A model generated the notes under the pieces. It saw only the letters and a list, made by a program, of their open reading frames with translations. It did not search any database and was not told the origin of the DNA. A stretch of DNA of 64,000 nt from Nitrospinota bacterium. GTDB taxonomy: Bacteria > Nitrospinota_A > UBA7883 > JACRGQ01. Positions 26,364 through 35,068 of this stretch are shown here, piece after piece. The stretch lies in assembly GCA_029881495.1 (NCBI GenBank), contig JAOUMJ010000008.1, forward strand, positions 56,668 to 120,667, read 5' to 3'. Position numbers and translations under genes: made by a program. Within the stretch, counting starts at the first letter, position 1. Each line of letters begins with the position of its first letter.

Positions 26364-27878
26364 ATGTTTAGAATAACCAACCGAATGATGTACAACAACT
26401 CGCTATCGAACATGTTCCTGCACACGCAGGGGATGATGAAAGCAAGCGAGCAGCTGTCGAGCGGAAAGAGGGTGAACAGACCTTCAGACGACCCGACAGG
26501 GATAGGCGATATTCTGATGTATAAAACACGTCTCGCGAGGAACGAGAGATATGTGGATATGAGCCAGAAAGCCGAAAATTATCTCATCGTAAGCGAAGGG
26601 AAGGTGGCAACCGCCACGGATCTCGCGAACAGGGCAAAAGAGCTGGCAATGTCACAGCTAGGCGCCGCAACAAATGCCGATACCGGGAGAATTACCGCGC
26701 TGGAAATAGCCCAGCTTGCGGAAACCGCCCTTGGCCTGGGCAACAGTAAAGTCGGCGGCGATTACATATTCGGAGGGCGCAGGACAAACTTCCCGCCAAT
26801 AGACGCCAACGGCGAGTACGCAGGGGACAGTAAAAATCTGGTCGCGGAAGTGAATGAAGACTACCGGATCGACATGTCGATCCTCGCTTCGGAATTCCTT
26901 ACAACCGACATGAACCCGAAACTGGATGTGGCAACGCCGCTGTCGATACTTCGCGGCGGAATGGGAATCTCCACGGGGAATTTCACGATAACCGACAGAA
27001 GCGGTGTTTCTGGGAATGTACAGATAAATCCCGGAATGAACATCAGCAACCTTATCGCGGCGATAAACTCCAGCGGAGCGAATGTGACGGCATCCCTGGC
27101 TCCTGACGGTATGAGCCTGAGAATAATGGATAATACCCCCACCGCGTCGGTGTCCGGCCCGATGACGATATCGGATAACGCAGGGGGAGCTTCGGCAAGG
27201 GAGCTCGGTCTAGCAGGGAGCAGGAACCTTCAGTATGTTTTCAGCACCGACCTTAATCCCACGATTACAGCGGCGACCCGGCTGTCGGACCTGTTCGGCG
27301 GTAAGGGAATGATTCTTGCCGATATTGAGCTTCATAACGGCTCGGCTTCAGCAACGGTGTCGTTTGCCAGTGCGGTGACAATAGGGGATGTTCTTAATAC
27401 GATAAACACGGCACCCATCAACGCGACCGCCTCCATAAATGCTTCAGGCACGAGCCTTTCGCTGGTTTCAGCCACATCCGCAACAGTGGCATTCGCGAAG
27501 GATATCGGAGGAAATACGGCGGAGTTGCTCGGTATCGGCGGGGGAAGAAACCTCATATCGACACTTAAAAATCTTGAACAGGCAATGTTGGCCAATGACA
27601 AAGCCGGCATTATGAATCTCATTGATAATCTTTCCAGCGCGGTTCTGAACACGTCTATGGTGAGAGGCGTGGTCGGTGCGAGGACAAACAGGCTTCAGCA
27701 CAACGCTGATACGCTTCAGTCGAACGATGCCGATACCAAGACAATGCTCTCTTATTCGCAGGATGCGGATATGGCGGCGGCGGCGACGGAGTTCGCTCTG
27801 ATGCAAACCGCTTATCAGGCCACTATCAAATCGTCTGCTTCAATAATCCAGCCGACGCTTCTGGATTTTATAAGATAA
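26364..27878 (+). CDS. flgL: Flagellar hook-associated protein 3 FlgL with two inserted repeats
   Basis: 504 residues, much longer than the ~300 of enterobacterial FlgL. Flagellin-like ends: RITNRMMYNNSLSNM...QLSSGKRVNRPSDDP at the N terminus and TEFALMQTAYQATIKSSASIIQPTLLDFI at the C terminus. Between them two similar blocks (about 192-290 and 297-390), each starting TPLSIL/TRLSDL...G(G)xGM and ending ELG/LLGIGG(S)RNL, resemble flagellin hook-IN motifs: an in-gene duplication giving a larger exposed domain. Confidence 0.93.
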   Translation: MFRITNRMMYNNSLSNMFLHTQGMMKASEQLSSGKRVNRPSDDPTGIGDILMYKTRLARNERYVDMSQKAENYLIVSEGKVATATDLANRAKELAMSQLGAATNADTGRITALEIAQLAETALGLGNSKVGGDYIFGGRRTNFPPIDANGEYAGDSKNLVAEVNEDYRIDMSILASEFLTTDMNPKLDVATPLSILRGGMGISTGNFTITDRSGVSGNVQINPGMNISNLIAAINSSGANVTASLAPDGMSLRIMDNTPTASVSGPMTISDNAGGASARELGLAGSRNLQYVFSTDLNPTITAATRLSDLFGGKGMILADIELHNGSASATVSFASAVTIGDVLNTINTAPINATASINASGTSLSLVSATSATVAFAKDIGGNTAELLGIGGGRNLISTLKNLEQAMLANDKAGIMNLIDNLSSAVLNTSMVRGVVGARTNRLQHNADTLQSNDADTKTMLSYSQDADMAAAATEFALMQTAYQATIKSSASIIQPTLLDFIR

Positions 27879-27885
27879 CAGGGAC

Positions 27886-27899
27886 GGTATATTTATACC
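27886..27899 (+). promoter_or_regulatory. Inverted repeat in the csrA-fliW leader
   Basis: GGTATA-TT-TATACC, a near-perfect 14-bp dyad just after flgL. In RNA it gives a 5-bp stem with an AUUU loop, ahead of AGGGAGAG (27907-27914) and GGGAGAAA (27970-27977), both containing GGA triplets of the kind CsrA binds. It could be a DNA operator or part of an autoregulatory leader. Confidence 0.4.
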
Positions 27900-27981
27900 T
27901 TGAAATAGGGAGAGTGAATGAATAGTCTTAAGTCAGAAACCGTAATTGAAGAAGTTGAAAGCTTAAATTGGGAGAAACCGA

Positions 27982-28227
27982 ATGCTGGTACTCACCAGGA
28001 AAATGGGAGAGTCGATAAACATCGGCGACAATATAGTAATCCAGATAATGGAAGTAAACGGGCGAACAGTACGGATCGGAATAGAGGCGCCGAAATCAAT
28101 GTCGATCCACAGGGAAGAGGTCTACAGGAAAATTCAGGAGGAAAACAGGCTGGCGTCGGCATGGCAGGCAACAAACCTGGAAACGCTGGGAAGCTTGATG
28201 AAAAATCTTCCGGGGAAGAAAAAATGA
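27982..28227 (+). CDS. csrA: Carbon storage regulator CsrA
   Basis: 81-residue RNA-binding translational regulator: [47 protein letters not shown]. The core is intact; the ~18-residue C-terminal tail beyond it is unusual but short. GGGAG precedes the ATG. It overlaps fliW by 4 nt (ATGA), the classic csrA-fliW partner arrangement linking flagellin level to CsrA activity. Confidence 0.97.
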   Translation: MLVLTRKMGESINIGDNIVIQIMEVNGRTVRIGIEAPKSMSIHREEVYRKIQEENRLASAWQATNLETLGSLMKNLPGKKK

Positions 28228-28658
28228 AAATATTAACGGCACGATTCGGAGAAATAGATATTGATCCGGCCAAAATAATCACTTTCAACGACGGTGTGAT
28301 AGGTTTTCCGGAAATTAAAAGATACATAATCCTTCCGTTCATGGAGGGTACCGAATTCGAACTCCTTCAGGCTGTCGATTTCCCAAATCTAGGATTTGTC
28401 ATGATCAACCCGTTCCTCTTCTGCGAGGACTACGCGTTCGATATCACCGACGGAGAACAGGAGATGCTCAAGGCGAAATCGATCGAAGATGTGACGGTGA
28501 AGGTGATCGTTACCATTCCGCCGGATCCGAAGGATATGACGGCGAATATGCAGGCTCCGGTCGTTATCAACGAATCAAGGCTTCTGGCAAAGCAGGTTAT
28601 CCTTCAGGACAGCCAATGGGATACCAAGATGCTTGTCTTTAAAAATATCATCTCCTGA
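28224..28658 (+). CDS. fliW: Flagellar assembly factor FliW
   Basis: 144 residues from ATG 28224 (GGGGAAGAA upstream). FliW core: [67 protein letters not shown]. Binds CsrA and flagellin in a partner-switch. The same frame is open back to an ATG at 27918 with a strong ribosome site, running through csrA in another frame; the part across csrA is not protein-like, so I start at 28224. Confidence 0.95.
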   Translation: MKILTARFGEIDIDPAKIITFNDGVIGFPEIKRYIILPFMEGTEFELLQAVDFPNLGFVMINPFLFCEDYAFDITDGEQEMLKAKSIEDVTVKVIVTIPPDPKDMTANMQAPVVINESRLLAKQVILQDSQWDTKMLVFKNIIS

Positions 28659-28722
28659 AAAGAAGGGGCCTTCGCCCGCTCAGTCTGGCGGAGGTTGTTG
28701 TGCCAAGAGGATTTGAAGGGTC

Positions 28723-29559
28723 TTAGATTACCCTTTTGGGATCGATGAAATAATATCCTGCGTGACTTACCCCTTCCAGCTCCTTGCAGGTTATCTCGCT
28801 TGATGCAGGTTCGTCTGTCGCGCAGGGGGCGGCTGAATCTGATGGGATTATGATCAAATCCATTTCGGACCAGTAGCTGGTCATCGCTACACCCCCTTGT
28901 TTGAGTAATTCTTCCGTATTTGCTATCTCCGGCATCCCCGGTCGGAGTTTTCGTCCATAACTGGTAACAGCGAAAGAGGCCATTTTGGAGCCTGCGAAAG
29001 GGCTTCCAAGGGATATAACTCTAATGGTTTTGCTACCAAATCCATTTTTCAATTTTGCGGCGGCCCAAAAGGATATCAGCCCGCCAAGGCTTTGACCGAG
29101 CAGGATTACGTTTTTGCAATTCAAGCGGTTAACTTTTTCAGCGAGCTTGTTCGACCAGTCATCCAGGGAGCCGCCAAAGATCCTGTAGCTGAATGTTGCC
29201 ACTCTCCCTTTCCCTAAAATCCGCTCAAGACGCCATTTGAACAGGAACCAGTGGCAGGATGTGGCAAGGTATCCATTTACAAGTATGACAACGGTACCGT
29301 CATTTACGCCAGACTCAGGCTCCGTTTTGCCTATACCGAGAAGCCTCCACACCATACAGGGAGGGATTATGAAGATAAAAGCAAGGTAGTAGGCGATGTA
29401 GGAGAGTGCGCCAGTGAAATACCAGTAGAGGTTTATCAACCTGAATCTTTTTCCCGTTCCATCCAACAAGTTGAATATCGTGGATATAGCCAAGGTCAAC
29501 ATATAGAAGATAGCCGGAGGGAGGATAAAAAAAAGTGAGAGCAAAAAAAACACTACCAT
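28723..29559 (-). CDS. Membrane-anchored alpha/beta-hydrolase (lipase-like)
   Basis: 278 residues. Two hydrophobic segments (about 1-32 and 45-72) are followed by an alpha/beta-hydrolase domain: VVILVNGYLATSCHWF, nucleophile elbow GQSLGG, Asp in SEMDLIIIPSD and His in GVSHAGYYF, giving a plausible Ser-Asp-His triad. The layout suggests a triglyceride-lipase or PGAP1-like esterase facing one side of the inner membrane. Convergent with fliW. The start ATG at 29559 lacks a Shine-Dalgarno sequence. Confidence 0.75.
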   Translation of the reverse strand: MVVFFLLSLFFILPPAIFYMLTLAISTIFNLLDGTGKRFRLINLYWYFTGALSYIAYYLAFIFIIPPCMVWRLLGIGKTEPESGVNDGTVVILVNGYLATSCHWFLFKWRLERILGKGRVATFSYRIFGGSLDDWSNKLAEKVNRLNCKNVILLGQSLGGLISFWAAAKLKNGFGSKTIRVISLGSPFAGSKMASFAVTSYGRKLRPGMPEIANTEELLKQGGVAMTSYWSEMDLIIIPSDSAAPCATDEPASSEITCKELEGVSHAGYYFIDPKRVI

Positions 29560-29709
29560 GGGAGGAAAAATATCATATCTGAAGCATTATGGTAAGAGGT
29601 ATTTTTCGGAGAGAGATCGTATCGTAGACGCTGATAGCTCGATGAAATCCATTTGATGTATAAAAGTGAGTCGCTTTCTGTGGCGGGGTAGCCAGAATAA
29701 ACCCGTTTA

Positions 29710-29898
29710 TTATGCTGGAATAAAAAGATAAAGAAGTATAAGCCCGGCGACCATTAACCCCAATCCGGCAACTCTCAATGTTGAAGGCTCCAGATCGACA
29801 ATAAAGCGCGCCATATTTTTCATCCCATCAGGATTGAGGAAATAAGGTAGCCCCTCAAATATCAATACCAGGCCGATTGCGGCAAAAAAAAGTTTCAT
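29710..29898 (-). CDS. DUF2065 (YjeT-like) small membrane protein
   Basis: 62 residues with two hydrophobic helices: LFFAAIGLVLIFEGLPYFL and LRVAGLGLMVAGLILLYLF, separated by NPDGMKNMARFIVDLEPSTL. This pattern (FEGxPYFLxPxxM...LRxxGLxxMxxGL) is the DUF2065 family. Function unknown. Confidence 0.85.
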   Translation of the reverse strand: MKLFFAAIGLVLIFEGLPYFLNPDGMKNMARFIVDLEPSTLRVAGLGLMVAGLILLYLFIPA

Positions 29899-29938
29899 AT
29901 GCCTCGTAACAAAAAATGTGATATAAAAGTAACATAAA

Positions 29939-29974
29939 CGGAAACAGCCGGAAACAGCATGTAACGCATATAAT
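29939..29974 (+). promoter_or_regulatory. Tandem 10-bp repeat and -10 box before the NtrC-like regulator
   Basis: CGGAAACAGC occurs twice in direct tandem (29939-29948, 29949-29958), followed by TATAAT (29969-29974), 45 nt before the ATG. No -35 consensus is visible and the repeat sits where it would be, as expected for an activator- or repressor-controlled promoter. Autoregulation by the downstream gene is possible. Confidence 0.4.
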
Positions 29975-30018
29975 ATACCAAAATCATAATGTTAATAGTT
30001 GTTTGATGAGGCGTTGAA

Positions 30019-31413
30019 ATGAAGCATAAGTTTTCGATTTTGATACTTGATGATGAAGCGGAAATAGTAAGGATCCTTGAGAAGGCGCTTGAAACCGAAT
30101 ATAACGTAATTGGGGAGACGGAAGTTGAGCCTGCAAGGAAATATCTTGCTGCGAACAGAGTGGACGTTCTGGTGCTTGATTACCGCTTGAAGAATGAGAA
30201 TGGGCTGGATCTGCTGGCCGAGTTCAAGCAATCCTATCCGGAGATGGAAGTTATTATGATTACCGGGTATGGCGATATCGAGATGGCCGTCCTGGCGGTA
30301 AAGTCCGGCGCTTTCCATTTCCTTTCAAAACCGTTTAAAAATGACGTTCTGAAAAATCTTATAAAAAAGGCTCTTACAAAAAAAGAGTTTGAGATGATGA
30401 TGCAGAACATCAAGGGGGAAGCCGAAGCGAAATACAAGATAAGCAATATCCCCGGTTCAGGACTGCGCATAAAGAGCGTAAGAGAGCTGGTGAAGAAGGC
30501 TCAGGAAGTGGAAAGCAACGTTCTGATACTCGGCGAGAACGGTACCGGAAAGGAGTTTTTCGCGCGCGTAATTCACACCGGCAGCAGGAGGATGGAGTAC
30601 CCGTTCCTTGCTTTTAATTGTAGCACCTTGGGCGCGGACGATATCAAGGTGGAGCTTTTTGGATTGGTTGGGAGCGAAACCGCGGGGACGAAGACTCGAA
30701 GGACCGGGATTTTCGAAGCGGTTGGCGACGGGACCATTTTTCTTTCGGACATTTTTGCACTGCCGTATGAAATAAAAGAGATGGTTGAGGACGTGATAAA
30801 AACCGGCGAGTTCCTTCCGGTTGGTGGAGTAGCGCCACAGGACAATATCGTTTTTTCAGGCCGAATCATCGGTGGGGCATCCGGTTTGGATGATTCCCAT
30901 GCCGATGACGTGAACGGTTCCGGAAGTCTGTACAGGCAATTATCGGAATTTCCGATAATAGTTCCGCCTCTCAGAGAGAGGGGTGGGGATATAAAGGAGA
31001 TTGCCGAATATTTCCTCCGCAGGAACGGCGAAAGGCTTGGGAAAAATTTTTCCGGTTTTTCAACAGACGCGATGAATATGATCTGCGCCTACTCATGGCC
31101 CGGCAACCTCCGGCATCTTGAAAATATCATTGAAAGGGTTTCAATTCTTGAAGATGGAAATGAGATTACCACCAAGTATCTCCCTTCCGAGATAGTCGAA
31201 AGCTACACTGCATCGGGAGTCCCCGACAAGATCTCAAACTACAGGCAGTTCATGAAGGTCAGCAACGATATCTCCTCAATGAAATACATGAAAAATGTAT
31301 TGAAGGAAACAGGCGGCAACGTCACAAAGGCCGCTTCCATTGCCGGCATGAAAAGGGAATCGTTTCATAGGCTCCTTAAAAAGCACAAGATAAGTTCAAA
31401 AACACTTCAATAG
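30019..31413 (+). CDS. NtrC-family response regulator lacking the sigma-54 contact loop
   Basis: 464 residues: receiver domain (1-~120, phospho-acceptor Asp54 in VLDYRL, switch Thr82, Lys104), AAA+ domain (~150-390) and Fis-type helix-turn-helix (last ~45 residues, GGNVTKAASIAGMKRESFHRLLKKH). Walker A GENGTGKE (172-179) is kept. The GAFTGA loop after ELFG reads GSETAG, and Walker B reads GDGTIFLSDI with Ser-Asp where Asp-Glu is expected. It should therefore not activate sigma-54 and may not hydrolyse ATP; a DNA-binding regulator of sigma-70 promoters or a repressor is more likely. No histidine kinase is adjacent. Confidence 0.85.
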   Translation: MKHKFSILILDDEAEIVRILEKALETEYNVIGETEVEPARKYLAANRVDVLVLDYRLKNENGLDLLAEFKQSYPEMEVIMITGYGDIEMAVLAVKSGAFHFLSKPFKNDVLKNLIKKALTKKEFEMMMQNIKGEAEAKYKISNIPGSGLRIKSVRELVKKAQEVESNVLILGENGTGKEFFARVIHTGSRRMEYPFLAFNCSTLGADDIKVELFGLVGSETAGTKTRRTGIFEAVGDGTIFLSDIFALPYEIKEMVEDVIKTGEFLPVGGVAPQDNIVFSGRIIGGASGLDDSHADDVNGSGSLYRQLSEFPIIVPPLRERGGDIKEIAEYFLRRNGERLGKNFSGFSTDAMNMICAYSWPGNLRHLENIIERVSILEDGNEITTKYLPSEIVESYTASGVPDKISNYRQFMKVSNDISSMKYMKNVLKETGGNVTKAASIAGMKRESFHRLLKKHKISSKTLQ

Positions 31414-31475
31414 GCGGTTGAACAGCCGTATCCGGGTGTATAATCCATTACCTGCAAATTATTTAAGGTAGAAAA

Positions 31476-32222
31476 TTGGATTTAAAGGAAACCGGCCAAT
31501 CTGTTCACAGACACCCTTGGGAGTTGTCAAGGGCCGAGGTTTCTCTTGAAATCCTTTCGCGATATCTCCCGGCTTCGGCAGACTTTCTTGATATAGGCGC
31601 GGGAGACCTCTATTTTTCCAGACTTCTCGCCAGTCGTTTTTCCGGGAAGGTTCTTGCGGTAGACACGGGATATACCGGCGAGGAGCAGGCGGCTGAGCGT
31701 ATCGCACTGGCGGCCGGTTTTAATGATGTGGAAAAAGGGAGCGTTGACTGTCTTATCCTCATGGACGTGCTGGAGCATGTAGAGGATACCACCCCTTTCC
31801 TGGAGGGTGCGTTTTCAAAAGTAAGAGAAGGGGGCATTGTTTTCATTACCGTCCCTGCATTCCAGTTTCTCTTTTCGGAGCACGACAGGTTTCTGAACCA
31901 TTTTCGGCGGTACACTCTTCATTCCCTGAGAGAGGAAATTAAAAGGGTGACCGCCAGTGTTGAGACAGCGGAGAGCTGCTATTTCTACTTTTCCCTGTTC
32001 GTTTTCAGGTCTCTTGGAGTTATGCTACACAGGATGTTAAAGTTGAACAAACAGGAGAACAGGGGTGCAGGGGATTGGCGATACAGTGAAAAGCATCCCG
32101 TTACGATGATCATCAGATTTATCCTTAATATCGATTTTCGTCTTGCGAGGATCATGGGCAGGCTCGGCGTAAAAATTCCGGGACTCTCCTTGTGTATGGT
32201 ATGCAGGAAAAAGTCTGTTTAA
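31476..32222 (+). CDS. Class I SAM-dependent methyltransferase
   Basis: 248 residues. TTG start at 31476 with AAGGT 6 nt upstream. SAM loop FLDIGAGDLYFSRLL, motif II LAVDTG, motif IV LILMDVLEHVED and FLNHFRRYT, as in methyltransferase-11/23 families. The C-terminal third is hydrophobic and basic. Overlaps the glycosyltransferase gene, so both probably act on the same lipid or polysaccharide substrate. Confidence 0.8.
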   Translation: MDLKETGQSVHRHPWELSRAEVSLEILSRYLPASADFLDIGAGDLYFSRLLASRFSGKVLAVDTGYTGEEQAAERIALAAGFNDVEKGSVDCLILMDVLEHVEDTTPFLEGAFSKVREGGIVFITVPAFQFLFSEHDRFLNHFRRYTLHSLREEIKRVTASVETAESCYFYFSLFVFRSLGVMLHRMLKLNKQENRGAGDWRYSEKHPVTMIIRFILNIDFRLARIMGRLGVKIPGLSLCMVCRKKSV

Positions 32223-32908
32223 TAATCCCGTGCTATAACGAGGCCGAGAGGCTCGATATCTCACTCTTCAACACGTTTTCTGAAAACCTTTACTGCCTTT
32301 TCGTAAATGACGGTTCAACCGACGATACCGAAGAGCTCATAAGGAACAATTTATCAAACAATATTTTCCTGCTGAGTCTTGAGGAAAATTTTGGCAAGGC
32401 AGAAGCCGTCAGGCGGGGGATGATGCACGCCATGAGCCTCCCCTTTGCTGAGGATATAGACTGGATAGGGTACTGGGATGCCGACCTCGCAACGCCGCTC
32501 TCGGAAGTGCCGATGTTTATCCGGTACGCTAAAAATTATGAAACGAAGATAGATGCCATTTGGGGGAGCAGGATATACAGGCTCGGAAGCGATATAAAGC
32601 GCTCATTTCGCCGCCATATTCTAGGAAGACTGTTTACCACCGCGATAGCCATCCTCTTGAAGGTAAAGAGCTACGATTCACAGTGCGGCGCGAAACTCTT
32701 CAGGCCGGATATCGTAGATATTGCTTTCAGGGAGCCGTTTATCTCCAGATGGATATTTGACGTTGAACTGCTTAAAAGATTGCCCGGTCACGCGGTGATC
32801 GAATATCCGCTTGGTGCATGGAGCGATGTAGGCGGGAGCAAGATGAATTTGGTCAGGGAGATACCAAGTATTGCGATTGATATTCTCCGAATCAGATTGA
32901 AATACTGA
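32192..32908 (+). CDS. Family 2 glycosyltransferase (dolichyl-phosphate sugar synthase-like)
   Basis: 238 residues, soluble. LIIPCYNEAERL nucleotide-binding start, VNDGSTDDT, DxD metal motif in GYWDADLATP, DSQCGAKLFR and RWIFDVELLKR, the pattern of polyprenyl-phosphate mannose/glucose transferases of the DPM1 type. No C-terminal membrane helices. ATG 32201 is an equally good start; at 32192 it overlaps the methyltransferase by 31 nt. Confidence 0.85.
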   Translation: MYGMQEKVCLIIPCYNEAERLDISLFNTFSENLYCLFVNDGSTDDTEELIRNNLSNNIFLLSLEENFGKAEAVRRGMMHAMSLPFAEDIDWIGYWDADLATPLSEVPMFIRYAKNYETKIDAIWGSRIYRLGSDIKRSFRRHILGRLFTTAIAILLKVKSYDSQCGAKLFRPDIVDIAFREPFISRWIFDVELLKRLPGHAVIEYPLGAWSDVGGSKMNLVREIPSIAIDILRIRLKY

Positions 32909-32929
32909 AAAGCCTTCGCAATTCCCTTT

Positions 32930-33961
32930 TCAGGAAAGAAGCCTGGTGATATCGCTGTAAAAGGCGTACAGGAAAAGTAGCGCCATCATGGCGAGGCCGG
33001 TTCTATGAAACATTTCCATTGCGCTCTCGTTCACCGGGCTACCCTTGATGCTTTCTATGAACAGAAGAAGGAGTTCCCCGCCATCAAGCACCGGTATCGG
33101 TAAGAGATTGAATACGGCGAGGTTCAGGGAGAGCATCGCCGCAAAGGCAAATAGCGGCACCAGGCCGGCATCGGCCTGATCTCCAGCGGCCATAAGAATG
33201 AAAATAGGGCCGGCTATACTTTCGGAAGAGACCTGGTTCGAAAACATCTTAAACAGCATATGGATTATGAGACGGCAGTTGTTAAGCGTCTTTTCCGTTC
33301 CATAGTAGAGAGATTCGAAAAGACCCATTTTTTCACCCGACATACGGAATGTAATCCCTATTCTCCCGACGATCTTTTCCTCGCCAGTTTGATCTACTAT
33401 CTTTACGGCATCGGGTATGACGGTCGTTGAAAATACTTTTCCACCATCTTTTTCTATATCCAGGCGAAGCGGGGCCCCAGGTGAGTCAGCGAGAAGCGCG
33501 GCAAGCTCGTTCTGGCTCTCAATTTTCTTTCCTGATGTTCCGACAATTTTATCGCCCGCAATCAATCCACCTCTCTCTGCAGGGGAGCCGGAAGTTACAG
33601 CTTGCACGATGTTCGTAGGGATTTGTCCCCCGATGGAAAAGAGCGTGGAGAATATGATGACTGCCAGCACAAAATTTGCCAGCGGCCCTGCAAAAGCTAC
33701 GAGGGCTCTCTTCCAGACAGGTTTGCGGTTCAAAGACATTTCGCTTCCGTCATTTAGTATTGCTACATATCCGCCAAGCGGTATGAGCGACAGCCTGTAT
33801 TCAGTGCCGAAAAATTTCCTTTTCCACAATGCCCGCCCGAAACCAATGGAAAATATTTCCACCCGTGCTCCGGTCGCTACCGCCATAAGGAAGTGCCCCA
33901 CCTCATGTACAAATACAAGCAGGCTCAGGGTAAGCAGAGCAAGGATTATATTAGTTGCCAA
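32930..33961 (-). CDS. Site-2 protease, RseP-type (second copy)
   Basis: 343 residues, M50 zinc metalloprotease. HEVGH in the first membrane helix, a GGYV loop, one PDZ domain (~115-200, SPAERGGLIAGDKIVGTSGKKI) and LDGG in NLLPIPVLDGGELL giving the third zinc ligand. It lies 32 nt after another RseP-type gene and is clearly a diverged tandem duplicate (HEVGHFLMA against HEWGHFWMA). E. coli RseP has two PDZ domains; this has one. Confidence 0.9.
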   Translation of the reverse strand: MATNIILALLTLSLLVFVHEVGHFLMAVATGARVEIFSIGFGRALWKRKFFGTEYRLSLIPLGGYVAILNDGSEMSLNRKPVWKRALVAFAGPLANFVLAVIIFSTLFSIGGQIPTNIVQAVTSGSPAERGGLIAGDKIVGTSGKKIESQNELAALLADSPGAPLRLDIEKDGGKVFSTTVIPDAVKIVDQTGEEKIVGRIGITFRMSGEKMGLFESLYYGTEKTLNNCRLIIHMLFKMFSNQVSSESIAGPIFILMAAGDQADAGLVPLFAFAAMLSLNLAVFNLLPIPVLDGGELLLLFIESIKGSPVNESAMEMFHRTGLAMMALLFLYAFYSDITRLLS

Positions 33962-33993
33962 GATATATTTCCTCTAATTAATTTGTTCTTGGA

Positions 33994-35061
33994 TTACTCA
34001 CTTGCCATAAAACGTGTGATGTCGTTATAGAACGCGAATGCCATCAAGGTTATCAAAAGGAATATCCCTACCTGCTGGGCGATCTCTCTCCCCTTCAGGC
34101 TCACCGGCCCCCCTTTTATCGCCTCAATAGCAAAAAACATTATGTGTCCGCCGTCAAGGATCGGTACAGGGAGAAGGTTAAGGAAACCGAGGTTCACCGA
34201 AAGGACACCCATGAACATCAACAGTGGGATCAATCCTGCCTGAGCTTGGTCGCCTGCGATCTTGAAGATCATCAGCGGCCCGCCGATTGTATTCGCGGGG
34301 ACGATCTGTTGCACCATTTTTACAATTACCATACCGGTCAGGTAAATTATCTCTATCATCTTCTTAGTGCCAAGATATGCGGCGGTGAAGGGGTCGTATC
34401 TTTTGAATACAGTGTCGGGGCTTATCCCTATGCGCCCAACGCGAATATCCTCACCAAAAATGGTCTTGGACGACTGCGCTTCGGGCGTGATGGAAACGTA
34501 TCTAATAGAGCCGGTTTCCGGCTGAATAGTCAGTTCAAGCTGTTTGTCCGGCGCTTGACCGATGACCTCCGAGAGTTCGGACCATGAGGATATTTCCTTG
34601 CCGTCGATTTCGACAATCCTGTCGCCGGAGATGATCCCGACGCCATGTGCAGGCGATCCTGCCACGACAGTCTTGATCTTAGTATCAGGCACATCTATGC
34701 CGATCATGTAAACAAGCATGAATACCAGCGCCGCGAAAATAAGATTCGCAAGAGGCCCGGCAAAAACAATAAGGAACCTTCGCCACACAGCCTTGCTATT
34801 GAAGGAAATTTCCGGATTTTCCGGAACGGGGGCGTCTTCCCCTTCCTCGTCGCCGACCATCTTTACGTATCCGCCGAACGGTATCCATGCAACGATGAAC
34901 TCTGTTTCGCCGATTTTCTTCTGCCACATCGGTCGTCCAAAGCCGATTGAAAATTTCTCGACGCCGACCCCCATTTTTCTGGCCATCCAGAAGTGTCCCC
35001 ATTCGTGGACTATTATCAGTATTCCAAGGACAAAAATTGCGGACACGACGTATAGCAGCAT
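33994..35061 (-). CDS. rseP: Site-2 protease RseP (regulator of sigma-E type)
   Basis: 355 residues, M50 family with HEWGH, GGYVKMVGDE, one PDZ domain (SPAHGVGIISGDRIVEIDGKEISSWSE) and LDGGH in NLLPVPILDGGHIMFF. This is the closer match to canonical bacterial RseP. It cleaves anti-sigma factors and signal-peptide remnants within the membrane. It lies 7 nt after lolA in an envelope operon; no anti-sigma factor is visible in the window. Confidence 0.93.
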   Translation of the reverse strand: MLLYVVSAIFVLGILIIVHEWGHFWMARKMGVGVEKFSIGFGRPMWQKKIGETEFIVAWIPFGGYVKMVGDEEGEDAPVPENPEISFNSKAVWRRFLIVFAGPLANLIFAALVFMLVYMIGIDVPDTKIKTVVAGSPAHGVGIISGDRIVEIDGKEISSWSELSEVIGQAPDKQLELTIQPETGSIRYVSITPEAQSSKTIFGEDIRVGRIGISPDTVFKRYDPFTAAYLGTKKMIEIIYLTGMVIVKMVQQIVPANTIGGPLMIFKIAGDQAQAGLIPLLMFMGVLSVNLGFLNLLPVPILDGGHIMFFAIEAIKGGPVSLKGREIAQQVGIFLLITLMAFAFYNDITRFMASE

Positions 35062-35068
35062 TTGAATA

